In this document: positions 19,639 through 28,845 of the stretch, piece after piece
Layout of the letters: the number at the start of each line of letters is the position of its first letter
How positions within the stretch are numbered: position 1 is the first letter of the stretch
Assembly: GCF_004323635.1 (NCBI RefSeq)
Contig: NZ_CP036515.1
Span: forward strand, 3,473,501-3,537,500
Length of the DNA: 64,000 bases
Origin: Lichenihabitans psoromatis
GTDB taxonomy: Bacteria; Pseudomonadota; Alphaproteobacteria; Rhizobiales; Beijerinckiaceae
Direction: 5' to 3'
Made by a program: the position numbers and the translations under genes
Notes under the pieces: generated by a model
What the model was told of the DNA's origin: nothing
Databases searched by the model: none
What the model saw: only the letters and a program-made list of their open reading frames with translations

Positions 19639-19698
19639 CTGCAGTTCTGTTCCGGACGATATCGCTCGCGCGATCTCGCCCCGGAATGCGAGGCCGGT

Positions 19699-20919
19699 AT
19701 GCGGGACGCGTCACGCCACCAAGATGACAGTCTCAAGATCCTTCATGTCTTGCGTGCGCCTCTCGGCGGTCTGTTCAGGCATGTCCTCGATCTGACGCGC
19801 GAGCAGGTCGCCCGTGGACATCATGTCGGGCTCGTTGCGGATGCGAGCACCGGCGGCGCAATGGCCGACCGGGTGCTTGCCGATCTGGAGCCTCACCTCG
19901 CGCTCGGCGTCACGCGTTTCGCCATGCGGCGTAACCCGCATCTGACGGATGTGTCGGCTCTGTTCAAGATCGCGGCGCTGACTCGTAAGCTCCGCCCGGA
20001 CGTGCTGCATGGGCATGGATCGAAAGGCGCGACCTTTGCGCGACTTCCGGCGATCCTGCCCTGGGCCGATGCTCATGTAGTGCGGGTCTACACGCCTCAT
20101 GGCGGAAGCCTCAATTACGCGCCAGGCACGATGTTGCACCGCCTTTACATGCGGATGGAGCGGATCATGGCGCAGTCGTCCGACCTGATCCTCTTCGAGA
20201 GCGCCTATATCGAGGGCCGGTATGGCCGATCCGTCGGTCGACCTCGTTGTTTGTCCCGCGTCGCCTTGAACGGGATCTCCGAGGCCGAGTTTCTGCCGAT
20301 CGTGCCGGCGGCGGATGCGGCAGAGTTTCTCTATGTCGGTGAACTGCGCGAAGCGAAAGGGATCGACACGCTTCTGGACGCGATCGCCGCAGCCAGCATC
20401 GTGACGGGTCGCCGGTTACGAGCTGTTCTGGTCGGGTCCGGTCCCGACCGAGATAAGCTGCAGGCCCGGGCCGCGTCCCTCGGTCTTCAGCAGGATATCG
20501 TCTTTGCGGGGCCGATGCCGGCGCGGCAAGCGTTCGAGCTCGGTCGCGTGCTCGTCGTGCCGTCGCGCGCCGAGTCCCTCCCCTACGTCATTCTCGAGGC
20601 AGCCGGGGCCCAATTGCCGATCATCGCCACCAATGTCGGTGGCATCCCCGAGATCTTCGGACCCTATCGGGATCGATTGATCGCTCCGAACGATGTTGCG
20701 GGCTTGTGCGACAAAATGATCGAGCAACTCAGCCTATCGCTCGATGAGGAGCGAGGGGCCGCGGTTCAACTTGCCGATCATGTTCACCTGGAATTCGGAA
20801 TGGCCCGCATGGTCGATGGCGTTATGACCGCGTATCTTGATGCAATGGCCGAAAAAGCAATGCACTCGACCGGGGGAGAGCGATCGTCGTCTCTGCGGCC
20901 CGGTGGCTTTGGCCTGTAG
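19699..20919 (+). CDS. Glycosyltransferase family 4 (GT-B)
   Basis: 406-residue GT-B fold glycosyltransferase. The N-terminal acceptor domain begins KILHVLRAPLGGLFRHV, with a second glycine-rich turn. The C-terminal nucleotide-sugar domain contains FLYVGELREAKGIDTLLDA and the GT4 E-x7-E-like motif SRAESLPYVILEAAG. The HGHGSKG stretch is a common element of the polysaccharide GT4 group. It is soluble and probably adds a sugar to a lipid-linked intermediate made by the next gene's product. The exact start is uncertain; the first 12 residues look variable. Confidence 0.9.
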   Translation: MRDASRHQDDSLKILHVLRAPLGGLFRHVLDLTREQVARGHHVGLVADASTGGAMADRVLADLEPHLALGVTRFAMRRNPHLTDVSALFKIAALTRKLRPDVLHGHGSKGATFARLPAILPWADAHVVRVYTPHGGSLNYAPGTMLHRLYMRMERIMAQSSDLILFESAYIEGRYGRSVGRPRCLSRVALNGISEAEFLPIVPAADAAEFLYVGELREAKGIDTLLDAIAAASIVTGRRLRAVLVGSGPDRDKLQARAASLGLQQDIVFAGPMPARQAFELGRVLVVPSRAESLPYVILEAAGAQLPIIATNVGGIPEIFGPYRDRLIAPNDVAGLCDKMIEQLSLSLDEERGAAVQLADHVHLEFGMARMVDGVMTAYLDAMAEKAMHSTGGERSSSLRPGGFGL

Positions 20920-20931
20920 GAGCTCGTTTCC

Positions 20932-22491
20932 ATGACATCGCCTCCCGGCGGCTTCACGCCGGACGACATTCGCCGCAGCAAAGCGCTCGATCCCATGGGT
21001 CAGGCCGCGCGCCCCTCGACCCGCCCTCCCTCGCCCCGGCTCGTGGCCCTCGCCGAAGCGATGGGTGGCCCGCAATCTCGTCCGCCCTATTCGCCGGTCG
21101 TTTTGGCGGGTGTCGTTCGGATGGTCGAGTTTGCGTTGCTGTGCGCCGTCGGGTTTCTGATCCACGAGGTCTATGTCGCGCCGCTATCTGACAGCAGCGT
21201 CGCTTACGTGGCCATGATCCTGATCGTGGGCGCGCTCAGCATCATCGGGTTTCAAGCCGTTCACGCCAATTCGGTCACGGCGTTCCGCGCGCCTGTGACG
21301 TTCGGGTTGCGTGTTGCTGCCGTCTGGACATTCGTCTTTCTCGTCGCCCTGGCCGCGATCTTCTTTCTCAAGCTCGAGGGCACGTTCTCACGCGTGTGGC
21401 TGCTCAGCTGGTATGGCATCGGCCTGGCGGCTCTCCTGCTCGAGCGCGGGGCCATATCGATGGTGATGCGCCACATGAGCCGGATCGGCCGTCTCGATCG
21501 CCGCACCGTGATTGTGGGAGGCGGCGCCCCCGCCGAGTCGTTGCTGACAGCCTTTGGCGACCAATCGGAGACCGACGTCCGCATCATTGGAGTTTTCGAC
21601 GACCGCGACGACGATCGCTCGCCAGACGTGGTGGCGGGCTATCCGAAGCTTGGCAACATTGACGATCTTGTGGAATTCGCCCGCCACACGCGGCTCGATC
21701 TCGTCATCTTCACTCTGCCGATCACGGCGGAGCAGCGCCTTTTGCAAATGTTACGAAAACTATGGGTGTTGCCGATCGACATTCGGCTCGCGGCTCATAT
21801 CAACAAGCTTCGGTTCCGCCCGCGGTCTTACTCCTACATCGGATCTGTTCCGGTTCTCGATGTGTTCGACAAGCCGATCGCCGATTGGGACGTCGTCTCG
21901 AAATGGGTCTTCGACCGGCTCGTTGGCGCCTTGGCGCTGCTGGTTCTCTCACCCGTTCTCCTGGTCATCGCCATCGCGGTGAAACTCGACTCGAAGGGTC
22001 CGGTCCTGTTCAAGCAGAAGCGCCATGGCTTCAACAACGAGATCATCGAGGTCTTCAAGTTCCGCTCGATGTATGTCGACCAATTGGACTATGTGGTCAG
22101 CAAACAGGTAACGCGAGGCGATCCGCGCGTCACACGGGTCGGTCGCTTCATCCGCCGCACATCGCTCGACGAGTTGCCGCAGCTGTTCAACGTCGTGTTT
22201 TGGGGCAATCTCTCGCTGGTGGGGCCGCGGCCGCATGTTGTTCACGCGACCGCCGCCGACCGGGCCTATGATGAAGTCGTCGATGGGTATTTCGCCCGTC
22301 ATCGGGTTCGACCCGGCATTACGGGCTGGGCGCAAGTCAACGGGTGGCGCGGCGAAACCGATACCTCCGACAAGATCCAGCGCCGCGTCGAGCATGATCT
22401 CGCCTATATCGAGAACTGGTCGATCTTCTTCGATCTTTACATCCTGCTGATCACGCCGGTCGCTCTCGTCAAGGCCGAGAATGCATATTGA
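20932..22491 (+). CDS. Undecaprenyl-phosphate sugar-phosphate transferase, WcaJ-like
   Basis: 519-residue polyisoprenyl-phosphate hexose-1-phosphate transferase that starts repeat-unit synthesis on undecaprenyl phosphate. Four N-terminal membrane helices (about residues 55-170) precede a Rossmann-like domain (VGGGAPAESLL) and the catalytic bacterial sugar transferase domain. This carries FDRLVGALALLVLSP, the KFRSMYVD motif, SLDELPQLFNV and VGPRPH. Size and order match the WcaJ/ExoY-like PHPT family. It follows the glycosyltransferase after 12 bases, and its end overlaps the next gene by 11 bases. Confidence 0.94.
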   Translation: MTSPPGGFTPDDIRRSKALDPMGQAARPSTRPPSPRLVALAEAMGGPQSRPPYSPVVLAGVVRMVEFALLCAVGFLIHEVYVAPLSDSSVAYVAMILIVGALSIIGFQAVHANSVTAFRAPVTFGLRVAAVWTFVFLVALAAIFFLKLEGTFSRVWLLSWYGIGLAALLLERGAISMVMRHMSRIGRLDRRTVIVGGGAPAESLLTAFGDQSETDVRIIGVFDDRDDDRSPDVVAGYPKLGNIDDLVEFARHTRLDLVIFTLPITAEQRLLQMLRKLWVLPIDIRLAAHINKLRFRPRSYSYIGSVPVLDVFDKPIADWDVVSKWVFDRLVGALALLVLSPVLLVIAIAVKLDSKGPVLFKQKRHGFNNEIIEVFKFRSMYVDQLDYVVSKQVTRGDPRVTRVGRFIRRTSLDELPQLFNVVFWGNLSLVGPRPHVVHATAADRAYDEVVDGYFARHRVRPGITGWAQVNGWRGETDTSDKIQRRVEHDLAYIENWSIFFDLYILLITPVALVKAENAY

Positions 22492-23803
22492 CCGTGCAGT
22501 GGCGGCGGCGAGCGCCGGGTCGGCTCAGGCTGCCCCCATCGCGGTGCGGCTGCCGCCGTTGCGGTTTAATTATAATGTCCTGATTAAACTGAGCTTCTTT
22601 CTTTTCGTCGTGTGCGGCGCCATCGCTCTCGTCGAACCATCGCCCTACGATTTCGCCTCGTTCCTCACGATCGGGCTCTGGTTCCTCGGCGGCTTCAGGG
22701 TCCATCGCTTCATCCTTGCGTTCCTGGCCCTGATCTTCGTCTATAACTTCGGCGGCTTCGTCGCTCTGCTTCCGTATCTGAACGAGCCCGACCCGACCCT
22801 CTTTATGTTGCAATCGCTTTATCTTGCGATCACGGCCGTGTTTTTCGCGCTTTTTTTTGCCGAGAATACACTGGCGCGGGCCGAGCTTTGCCTGAAAGCC
22901 TATGCGTTCAGCACGGTGGTTGCGGCTGCTTGCGGAATTCTCGGCTATTTCAACATCGGCGGGACGGAGGATCTGTTCTCTAAATACGGTCGCGCCTCCG
23001 GAACGTTTAAGGACCCCAACGTCCTCGGCTCCTACCTCATCATGGGTGCGCTGTACTTCATTCAGAGCCTCATTCTCCGCCGCACCCGGCACCTCCTTCT
23101 CACGCTTTCGGCCTTGTTCATCGTGGTGGCCGGCATCTTCCTGTCGTTCTCACGTGGGTCGTGGGGCGCTTTCATTGTCGCGGCCCTGATGACGATGGTG
23201 TTTGCGTTCCACTCCAACCGCGACGCGAGGGTGCGCCGACGCATTGTGGTGATGGCGGCTGTGGCGGTCGGCGTCGCCTTGATCGGCATCGTACTGCTGC
23301 TCTCGATCGACAGCACCCGCGAGTTCTTTCTCCAGCGCGCCAGCGTCACACAGGAATATGATGAAGGAGAAACGGGGCGCTTCGGCAACCAACTGCGCTC
23401 ACTTCCGATGCTGCTCGACCGGCTGAATGGCTTCGGGCCGCTTCGGTTTCGGCTGATCTTCGACCTCGATCCGCATAATTCCTACATCAACTCCTTCGCG
23501 TCCTACGGATGGCTTGGCGGGTCGGCGTTCTTGCTGATGGTCGGGCTCACGATCTTCATCGGTTTTCGCTTGGCGCTCGCGCGCTCGCCCTACGCCCGGA
23601 TCGCGCATGTCTACTGGCCCGCGCTTTTCGTCTTTCTCATGCAGGGGTTTCAGATCGATATCGACCACTGGCGGCATGTCTATCTGATGCTCGGCGCCGT
23701 CTGGGGTATCGAGACCGCTCGCATCCGCTGGCTCGAACGACCCGCTTGGGTCGAACGCCCGGTCGGCTTGCGCCAGTCGTCAGGCCGCCTGCCCTCGCGG
23801 TGA
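22481..23803 (+). CDS. O-antigen ligase/polymerase family membrane protein
   Basis: 440-residue polytopic membrane protein with about ten to twelve hydrophobic segments. It has the Wzy_C/O-antigen ligase-type signature in the large loop (DPHNSYINSFASYGWLGG). Such proteins polymerise or ligate undecaprenyl-linked oligosaccharides in the inner membrane. Given its place behind a WcaJ-like initiator and the lack of lipid A genes nearby, Wzy-type polymerisation of an exopolysaccharide is the better guess. The ATG overlaps the preceding gene by 11 bases, and its end overlaps the convergent glycosyltransferase by 24 bases. Confidence 0.87.
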   Translation: MHIDRAVAAASAGSAQAAPIAVRLPPLRFNYNVLIKLSFFLFVVCGAIALVEPSPYDFASFLTIGLWFLGGFRVHRFILAFLALIFVYNFGGFVALLPYLNEPDPTLFMLQSLYLAITAVFFALFFAENTLARAELCLKAYAFSTVVAAACGILGYFNIGGTEDLFSKYGRASGTFKDPNVLGSYLIMGALYFIQSLILRRTRHLLLTLSALFIVVAGIFLSFSRGSWGAFIVAALMTMVFAFHSNRDARVRRRIVVMAAVAVGVALIGIVLLLSIDSTREFFLQRASVTQEYDEGETGRFGNQLRSLPMLLDRLNGFGPLRFRLIFDLDPHNSYINSFASYGWLGGSAFLLMVGLTIFIGFRLALARSPYARIAHVYWPALFVFLMQGFQIDIDHWRHVYLMLGAVWGIETARIRWLERPAWVERPVGLRQSSGRLPSR

Positions 23804-25042
23804 AGCCGGAGCGAGGCGCGCGCGGTAGACCGAGGTGATGGCCGCGATGTGGCGTTGCAGTGTGGGCGGGTTCGACCAGTAGAGCTCATAGGCACGCTGT
23901 GATAGCCGTTCGACCAGCGCATCGTTCGCCATCTCGCGCAACGCACGGGCGAGATCGGCGGCGTCACCGCTCTTGAACCAGAGCCCCGCGACACCGTCTT
24001 CGATCTCTTCCCGCCCAGCGCAACCGTCCGATACGATGACCGGGGTGCCGAGCGATTTTGCCTCAAGAACCGTGAGGGGCTGGCCTTCGTACCAGAGCGA
24101 CGGGAACACCAAGGCGCGCGCCTCCCGCATCAACTGCCTGACCTCGTCCGGGCCTTTCCAGCCGAGAAGCCGCGCCTCCGGAAAGCGCGCCGCGAGTTCC
24201 GAGGCCGCCGGTCCGTCGCCAACGAAGAGTGGGACGATGCCCGCAAGACGGGCGGCCTCGGCAAAGAGAAATGGCCCCTTCTCAGGCGAGAGACGGCCGA
24301 TGAACATCATGTCGGCGCCCGGCCTCGGCGGCTTCTGGCCCAGATCGAGCGCATCGATAGGGTTTGAAATTTCGTGCACCGGAATGTCGGTGGGCAGGCG
24401 ATGGCCGATGACGTCGAGCTGGAATTTCGAGATGCAGATATAGTCGGAAAAAACGGTCGGGAGATGGGCAATCCGCTCCATCACGACTTGCCGAGCCGCG
24501 CGCCAAAGCTTCCGCCCATAGGTGCGCGAGTCGCAGTGCGTGCTCCAGCACGCCAGCGACAGAGGATCGAGCGGACAGGCGTGATGCTTCTGATAATTAT
24601 AGAAGCCACCATTCGGGCACAGGATGAAATATTCATGCATCGTATAGATCGCGGGTAAACCCGACCGCGCGATGGGGACCGCGATGGATGGTGAAAGCGC
24701 TTTCGCCCAACCATGGACGTGCACAACGGTGCGACCGGCTGGACAGGTGGCGAGAAGCTCCCCCAGCCGCTTTGCAGCCACGCCGTTCCAGATGCCCTGA
24801 ACAGCGGCTGCCGCCTTGGACGTATGGCCGATCAGGTCCGCTTGGCCGAGACAAATCACCTCGACGCCCGCTGCGCTGAGAGCGGGCGCGATCGGGCCGA
24901 CAGCCGCAAAGATGATCGGTCGATGGCCCGCTTGCTTGAGCCCGATGGCACTGTCGAACGCGACTTTAGCCTGACCGCCGGTAACGGAGGCCCAATCGAG
25001 AACGATGATGACCGTCATCGGATCGGCGATGTGCTTGTCCAT
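23780..25042 (-). CDS. Glycosyltransferase family 4
   Basis: 420-residue GT-B glycosyltransferase read against the other polysaccharide genes. The N-terminal domain has VTGGQAKVAFDSAIGLKQAG and the acceptor-side TMHEYFILCPNGG, typical of GT4 enzymes with an HEYF motif. The donor domain has MFIGRLSPEKGP and PSLWYEGQPLTVLEAKSLG. Opposite orientation suggests separate regulation. A possible internal start at the second Met (MTVIIVLDWASV) cannot be excluded. Confidence 0.9.
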   Translation of the reverse strand: MDKHIADPMTVIIVLDWASVTGGQAKVAFDSAIGLKQAGHRPIIFAAVGPIAPALSAAGVEVICLGQADLIGHTSKAAAAVQGIWNGVAAKRLGELLATCPAGRTVVHVHGWAKALSPSIAVPIARSGLPAIYTMHEYFILCPNGGFYNYQKHHACPLDPLSLACWSTHCDSRTYGRKLWRAARQVVMERIAHLPTVFSDYICISKFQLDVIGHRLPTDIPVHEISNPIDALDLGQKPPRPGADMMFIGRLSPEKGPFLFAEAARLAGIVPLFVGDGPAASELAARFPEARLLGWKGPDEVRQLMREARALVFPSLWYEGQPLTVLEAKSLGTPVIVSDGCAGREEIEDGVAGLWFKSGDAADLARALREMANDALVERLSQRAYELYWSNPPTLQRHIAAITSVYRARLAPASPRGQAA

Positions 25043-25245
25043 CGCTCACGTTTATCACAGCGGGCTTAATGTGCGGTTGCGGAAGGCCGATCGATCGCCG
25101 CCGTCACGGTCGGGTCGGGGCCACGTCTCGGGCGAGCCGCCAAGGTTACTGCCCATCAACCGGCCATTGAACTCTGAAACTCTTTGATAAGAGCCGCGTA
25201 ACTTAAGCTGTCTCCCTTGAGGAGGCTGACCTTGTGGAGGTAAAC

Positions 25246-25809
25246 ATGTTTTCGAACAGGAACAGCCAGTTCGTCGCCGGTATCGTGCTCGCTCTTGGCG
25301 TCGCCGCTGCTCCGGCCGCTTACGCTGCCGTCAAGATGGTCGGTGGTGCACCGATGTATCCGACCAAGAACATCGTCGAAAATGCCGTCAATTCCAAGGA
25401 TCACACGACGCTTGTCGCAGCCGTCAAGGCAGCCGGTCTCGTCGATACGCTGTCGGGCCCCGGCCCGTTCACGGTTTTCGCGCCGACCAACCGCGCCTTC
25501 GCCAAGCTGCCCAAGGGCACTGTCGAGAGCCTCGTTCAGCCTGAGAACAAGGACAAGCTGACCGCGATCCTGACCTATCATGTCGTTCCCGGCACCCTGA
25601 CGGCCGCTGAATTGAAGCAGCAGGTCAAGGCTGGTGGCGGCAAGGCCGAGCTGAAGACTGTGAATGGCGACACGCTCACCGTAACGGCGCATGGCAAGGG
25701 TCTCGATGTGACCGATGCCAAGGGTGACGTCGCGCGCATCACCATTCCGGATGTCATGCAGTCGAACGGCGTCATTCACGTCATCGACACGGTCATGATC
25801 CCGGGCTGA
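25246..25809 (+). CDS. Secreted fasciclin-domain protein
   Basis: 187-residue exported protein with a clean Sec signal peptide (hydrophobic stretch ending AAYAAV) and a single fasciclin/FAS1 domain. The domain carries the H1 box-like TVFAPTNRAFAKLP and the H2 box-like ILTYHVVPG, and ends NGVIHVIDTVMIPG. FAS1 domains mediate adhesion or carbohydrate contact on the cell surface or in the periplasm. The ATG at 25246 has a TGGAGG ribosome site and gives the signal peptide; the upstream GTG at 25234 is less likely. Its TGA overlaps the next ATG by one base. It lies upstream of a SigK/RskA-like pair, which may control it. Confidence 0.93.
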   Translation: MFSNRNSQFVAGIVLALGVAAAPAAYAAVKMVGGAPMYPTKNIVENAVNSKDHTTLVAAVKAAGLVDTLSGPGPFTVFAPTNRAFAKLPKGTVESLVQPENKDKLTAILTYHVVPGTLTAAELKQQVKAGGGKAELKTVNGDTLTVTAHGKGLDVTDAKGDVARITIPDVMQSNGVIHVIDTVMIPG

Positions 25810-26255
25810 TGCCTGAAACAAATCGAAAAACGACAGAGGCGCCGCGACCTGCGCGGCGTCAGACTAGCGGGTCCGTTTCGTCAATCGCGACGGGCCTGCA
25901 GGGCTTGGCGGGATTGCTCGGCGCCGGGGGAGTTGCTGTTGCGGCAGCGGCGGCTCATCGAGGCGGAGGAGACATTACGGCGATTGCCGCCAATATGATG
26001 TTGATCCATGCGGCGGCCATCTTTGCGATCCTGGCATCGACGCAGCATTCGACGTCACGGGCGGTGCTGCTCGGCGTCATCGCCATGCTGATCGGGGCGG
26101 TGTTGTTTTCCGGAGAACTGGCGCTCGCCGGCTTGACCGGCGAACGGCCGTGGCCCACGGCTGCTCCCATCGGCGGAAGTCTGTTGATTGCAGGGTGGCT
26201 GGTTGTCGGTCTGGCCATGGTGTACCGCGCCGTGATGGGAGCGGCGAAGCCCTGA
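25809..26255 (+). CDS. DUF423 family membrane protein
   Basis: 148-residue inner-membrane protein with four hydrophobic segments and the DUF423 pattern: an early GLLGAGGVAVAAAAAH, a central GAVLFSGELALAG and a late PIGGSLLIAGWL. The function of the family is unknown. The first 35 residues are polar and basic. It is translationally coupled to the fasciclin gene (TGATG overlap). Confidence 0.8.
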   Translation: MPETNRKTTEAPRPARRQTSGSVSSIATGLQGLAGLLGAGGVAVAAAAAHRGGGDITAIAANMMLIHAAAIFAILASTQHSTSRAVLLGVIAMLIGAVLFSGELALAGLTGERPWPTAAPIGGSLLIAGWLVVGLAMVYRAVMGAAKP

Positions 26256-26379
26256 TCGCGCTGCGCCGACCCAATTTCGGAACGAGTGCTCCTGCCTTGG
26301 TGAACACGGCGAAGTCGCATAGAACCAGCTAAGCGTACCAGGGCGGGTGGCCTTTGGACGTCAGCTGGTGGGGCAGGAA

Positions 26380-26931
26380 ATGCTTGGTTCGTCCCGTGAA
26401 CTCGCTGTGGTGCTGCAACGGGTGGCCCAACGCGATCAGGCGGCCTTTGAGGTTTTGTACAACGCGACGAACCGTAAACTTTATGGGATCGTTTTGCGTA
26501 TTTTGGTCAGCAGGAGCTTGGCGGACGAAATTCTTCAGGAGGTCTATGTGAAAATCTGGCAGAAGGCCGTCGATTTCGACCCTGGGAAAGCGTCCCCGAT
26601 CACATGGATGGCCGTCATCGCACGCAATCGGGCGCTCGATGAGGTTCGCCGTCCGTCTCACTCGGCCATGCAGGACGACATCAGCGAGGGGCTCGAAATC
26701 CCTGCCGAGGTGGATCATCCCCTCGACAGTATGGAGCGAAGCGACAGCTTCAAGGCCCTGCTGGTATGCCTACAAACGCTCGATCCGGAGCGTCGTGAAA
26801 TCCTGCTTCTGGCTTACTATCGCGGTTTGAGTCGCGACGCTCTCGCGCGGCGGTTCAACCACCCGACCGCCACAATCAAGACATGGCTGCACAGAAGCCT
26901 GGCCCAGTTGAAGAACTGTCTCGCATCATGA
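26380..26931 (+). CDS. ECF sigma factor, SigK-like
   Basis: 183-residue extracytoplasmic-function sigma factor. Region 2 is DQAAFEVLYNATNRKLYGIVLRI and ADEILQEVYVKIWQ; region 4 is LDPERREILLLAYYRGLSRDALA with the helix-turn-helix HPTATIKTWLHRSLAQLK. Spacing and residues match the group whose partners are RskA-type anti-sigma factors (SigK/RskA). I chose the ATG at 26380 with GGGGCAGG just upstream; a GTG at 26347 would add 11 residues. The stop overlaps the anti-sigma start by four bases. Confidence 0.9.
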   Translation: MLGSSRELAVVLQRVAQRDQAAFEVLYNATNRKLYGIVLRILVSRSLADEILQEVYVKIWQKAVDFDPGKASPITWMAVIARNRALDEVRRPSHSAMQDDISEGLEIPAEVDHPLDSMERSDSFKALLVCLQTLDPERREILLLAYYRGLSRDALARRFNHPTATIKTWLHRSLAQLKNCLAS

Positions 26932-27656
26932 CGACTCCCGAAACCACCGATCATCCCGACATGCTGGCTGGAGAATATGTTCTCGGAACGCTCGATCATG
27001 CCGAGCGGACGCAAGCGTCGCTTCGCCGTGTGAGTGACCCCGTTTTCGATGGTGCTGTTACGGCTTGGGAACATCGTCTGGCCCCGCTTGATGAGGCAAC
27101 GCCCGAAGTGGAGCCGCCGACCGAGTTGTGGTCGTCGATCTTGGCGCGAATCATGGGTTTGAGTGCCGCTGGAATCGGTGCTGCCGGGAACGTGGTTCAA
27201 CTCAGCCGACAACTTCAGCGTTGGAAACAAGTCGCTGCCGCGTCGATGGCGCTCGCGGCCGCCTTGGCGCTTTGGGTTGCGGTCTCGCCCTTCATGGCGA
27301 CGCGTGGTGTAAACGAGCCTCTGGTGGCCGTCTTGCAGAAGACGAACGACGCTCCGGCTTTCGTGATGCGGGCCGATCTTCGGGACAATGCTCTCTCGAT
27401 CAATCCTGTCGCTGCGACCCCGATCCAAGGCAAGTCCTACGAATTATGGATCATCGATGCCGATCTCGGTGCGCCGAAGTCACTAGGGATCCTTGGTGAG
27501 GATCACGTCTCGCAAACCAAACTCCCCAATGTGCCGCGCGCCGTCTTGGAACGAGCCACATATGCCGTCACGGTCGAGCCGCCCGGCGGATCCGTGAATG
27601 GCGTCCCATCAGGTGCCCCGGTTTTCTTCGGACATCTGCTGCGAACCGGGCCGTGA
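26928..27656 (+). CDS. RskA-type anti-sigma factor
   Basis: 242-residue single-pass membrane protein. The cytoplasmic N-terminal part (MLAGEYVLGTLDHAERTQ) is a typical short anti-sigma domain. One membrane helix lies near residues 105-125 (ASMALAAALALWVAV). The periplasmic C-terminal domain matches the RskA family (YELWIIDADLGAPKSLG, TVEPPGG, GAPVFFG). It should hold the SigK-like factor inactive at the membrane until a signal releases it by proteolysis or a conformational change. The ATGA overlap with the sigma gene supports a two-gene regulatory operon. Confidence 0.9.
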   Translation: MTTPETTDHPDMLAGEYVLGTLDHAERTQASLRRVSDPVFDGAVTAWEHRLAPLDEATPEVEPPTELWSSILARIMGLSAAGIGAAGNVVQLSRQLQRWKQVAAASMALAAALALWVAVSPFMATRGVNEPLVAVLQKTNDAPAFVMRADLRDNALSINPVAATPIQGKSYELWIIDADLGAPKSLGILGEDHVSQTKLPNVPRAVLERATYAVTVEPPGGSVNGVPSGAPVFFGHLLRTGP

Positions 27657-27849
27657 AACTTGATTTCTAGCGCCGGCGGTCCGATATCTAATGTAACGGT
27701 TTTAAACATGTGGCCCAAGTTGCATTCTGCAGCCCGTCAAAGCGCCGTCACGGTCGCGATGCCATCATCGTTTGGACGATCATAGTAGGTTAACGCTAGT
27801 CTCGACAGGATAGCGTCCTGATCGAGTGGCTCGGCGAGGGGAGTTTAAC

Positions 27850-28506
27850 ATGGGTGTGAACGAAGCCGAACAAGGTCAAGGCTCGGCCGCATCCACGACG
27901 GAGTCGTCCGAGGCAGAGCAAACGACGCTCCGTCCCGCCGAACCGAAACCGACACATGCTCTCAAAGACGACATGCTTCGGACCATTCCTAGCCTGCGGG
28001 CCTTTGCGTTCTCGCTTTGCGGAAATGCCGACCGTGCCGATGATCTGGTTCAAGAGACCTTGATGAAGGCCTGGATCAATCAGAATTCATTCACGCCGGG
28101 CACGAGCATGTCGGCTTGGCTGTTTACGATCCTGCGGAACGTCTTCTACTCGGAATATCGGAAGCGGCGTCGAGAGGTCGAGGATGCTGAGGGCACTATG
28201 GCGGCTCGCCTCGTGTCGGTGCCCGAGCAGAACGGGCATATGGACCTGCAGGATCTCCGCACCGCGCTGCAGAAACTGCCGGCCGAACAGCGGGAGGCTC
28301 TCATCCTCGTTGGCGGATCTGGTTTTGCTTACGAAGAAGCGGCGCAGATCTGCGGATGTGCTCTCGGGACGCTGAAGAGCCGCGTCAACCGGGCGCGAAC
28401 CGCCATCGCGGCCCTTATGGCTTTGGAAACAACCAGCGACGTCGGCAAGCCGGAGTGGAACGCCATGGGCGAGCTCGGCAGTGTCATGATGTGGGAACGA
28501 AACTAA
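27850..28506 (+). CDS. EcfG-type general stress sigma factor
   Basis: 218-residue ECF sigma factor of the alphaproteobacterial general stress class. Region 2 (LRAFAFSLCGNADRADDLVQETLMKAW) and region 4 (LPAEQREALILVGGSGFAYEEAAQICGCALGTLKSRVNRAR) are very close to EcfG/SigT. About 45 extra N-terminal residues are acidic and low in complexity. EcfG is normally controlled by NepR and PhyR encoded next door; neither is visible here, so this is likely a paralogue acting at a distance from the main locus. The ATG at 27850 follows a GAGGGGAG ribosome site. Confidence 0.9.
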   Translation: MGVNEAEQGQGSAASTTESSEAEQTTLRPAEPKPTHALKDDMLRTIPSLRAFAFSLCGNADRADDLVQETLMKAWINQNSFTPGTSMSAWLFTILRNVFYSEYRKRRREVEDAEGTMAARLVSVPEQNGHMDLQDLRTALQKLPAEQREALILVGGSGFAYEEAAQICGCALGTLKSRVNRARTAIAALMALETTSDVGKPEWNAMGELGSVMMWERN

Positions 28507-28794
28507 GTCCCACCCGGCCATAGTTTCTCTGCGGCTGAGGCTAGTGGAACGCCGCGGAGATGTCGCGCGGCTGCTTCGCGTTGAGCTGAAAACGTAGCCG
28601 ATGATCTGACGCGGTCTGGTGATGATGGCATCGTCGTGGCGTCGCTGTACTCTGCATCAGCCCCGATAACGACTGTCCGAGGCCTCGCCTACAGACATCC
28701 GGCTCAGTCCCCGCTTTGCCATAACGAATAGTGTCTTGTCGCTGAGAAGCGCCGCGGTGCTTTGTCGAAGGATGTCGGGGTCTATTTAATAGAA

Positions 28795-28820
28795 AAGCCC
28801 GGCGCTTTCGCGCCGGGCTT
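28795..28820 (-). terminator. Porin gene terminator
   Basis: Perfect 10-bp stem AAGCCCGGCG / CGCCGGGCTT with a six-base loop. It is followed on the minus strand by TTTTCT and, on the plus strand, by CTTTTG, so it can end transcription of the porin and possibly also of the sigma-factor side. Confidence 0.85.
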
Positions 28821-28845
28821 CTTTTGTTGGACGAAACGAGTCGAC

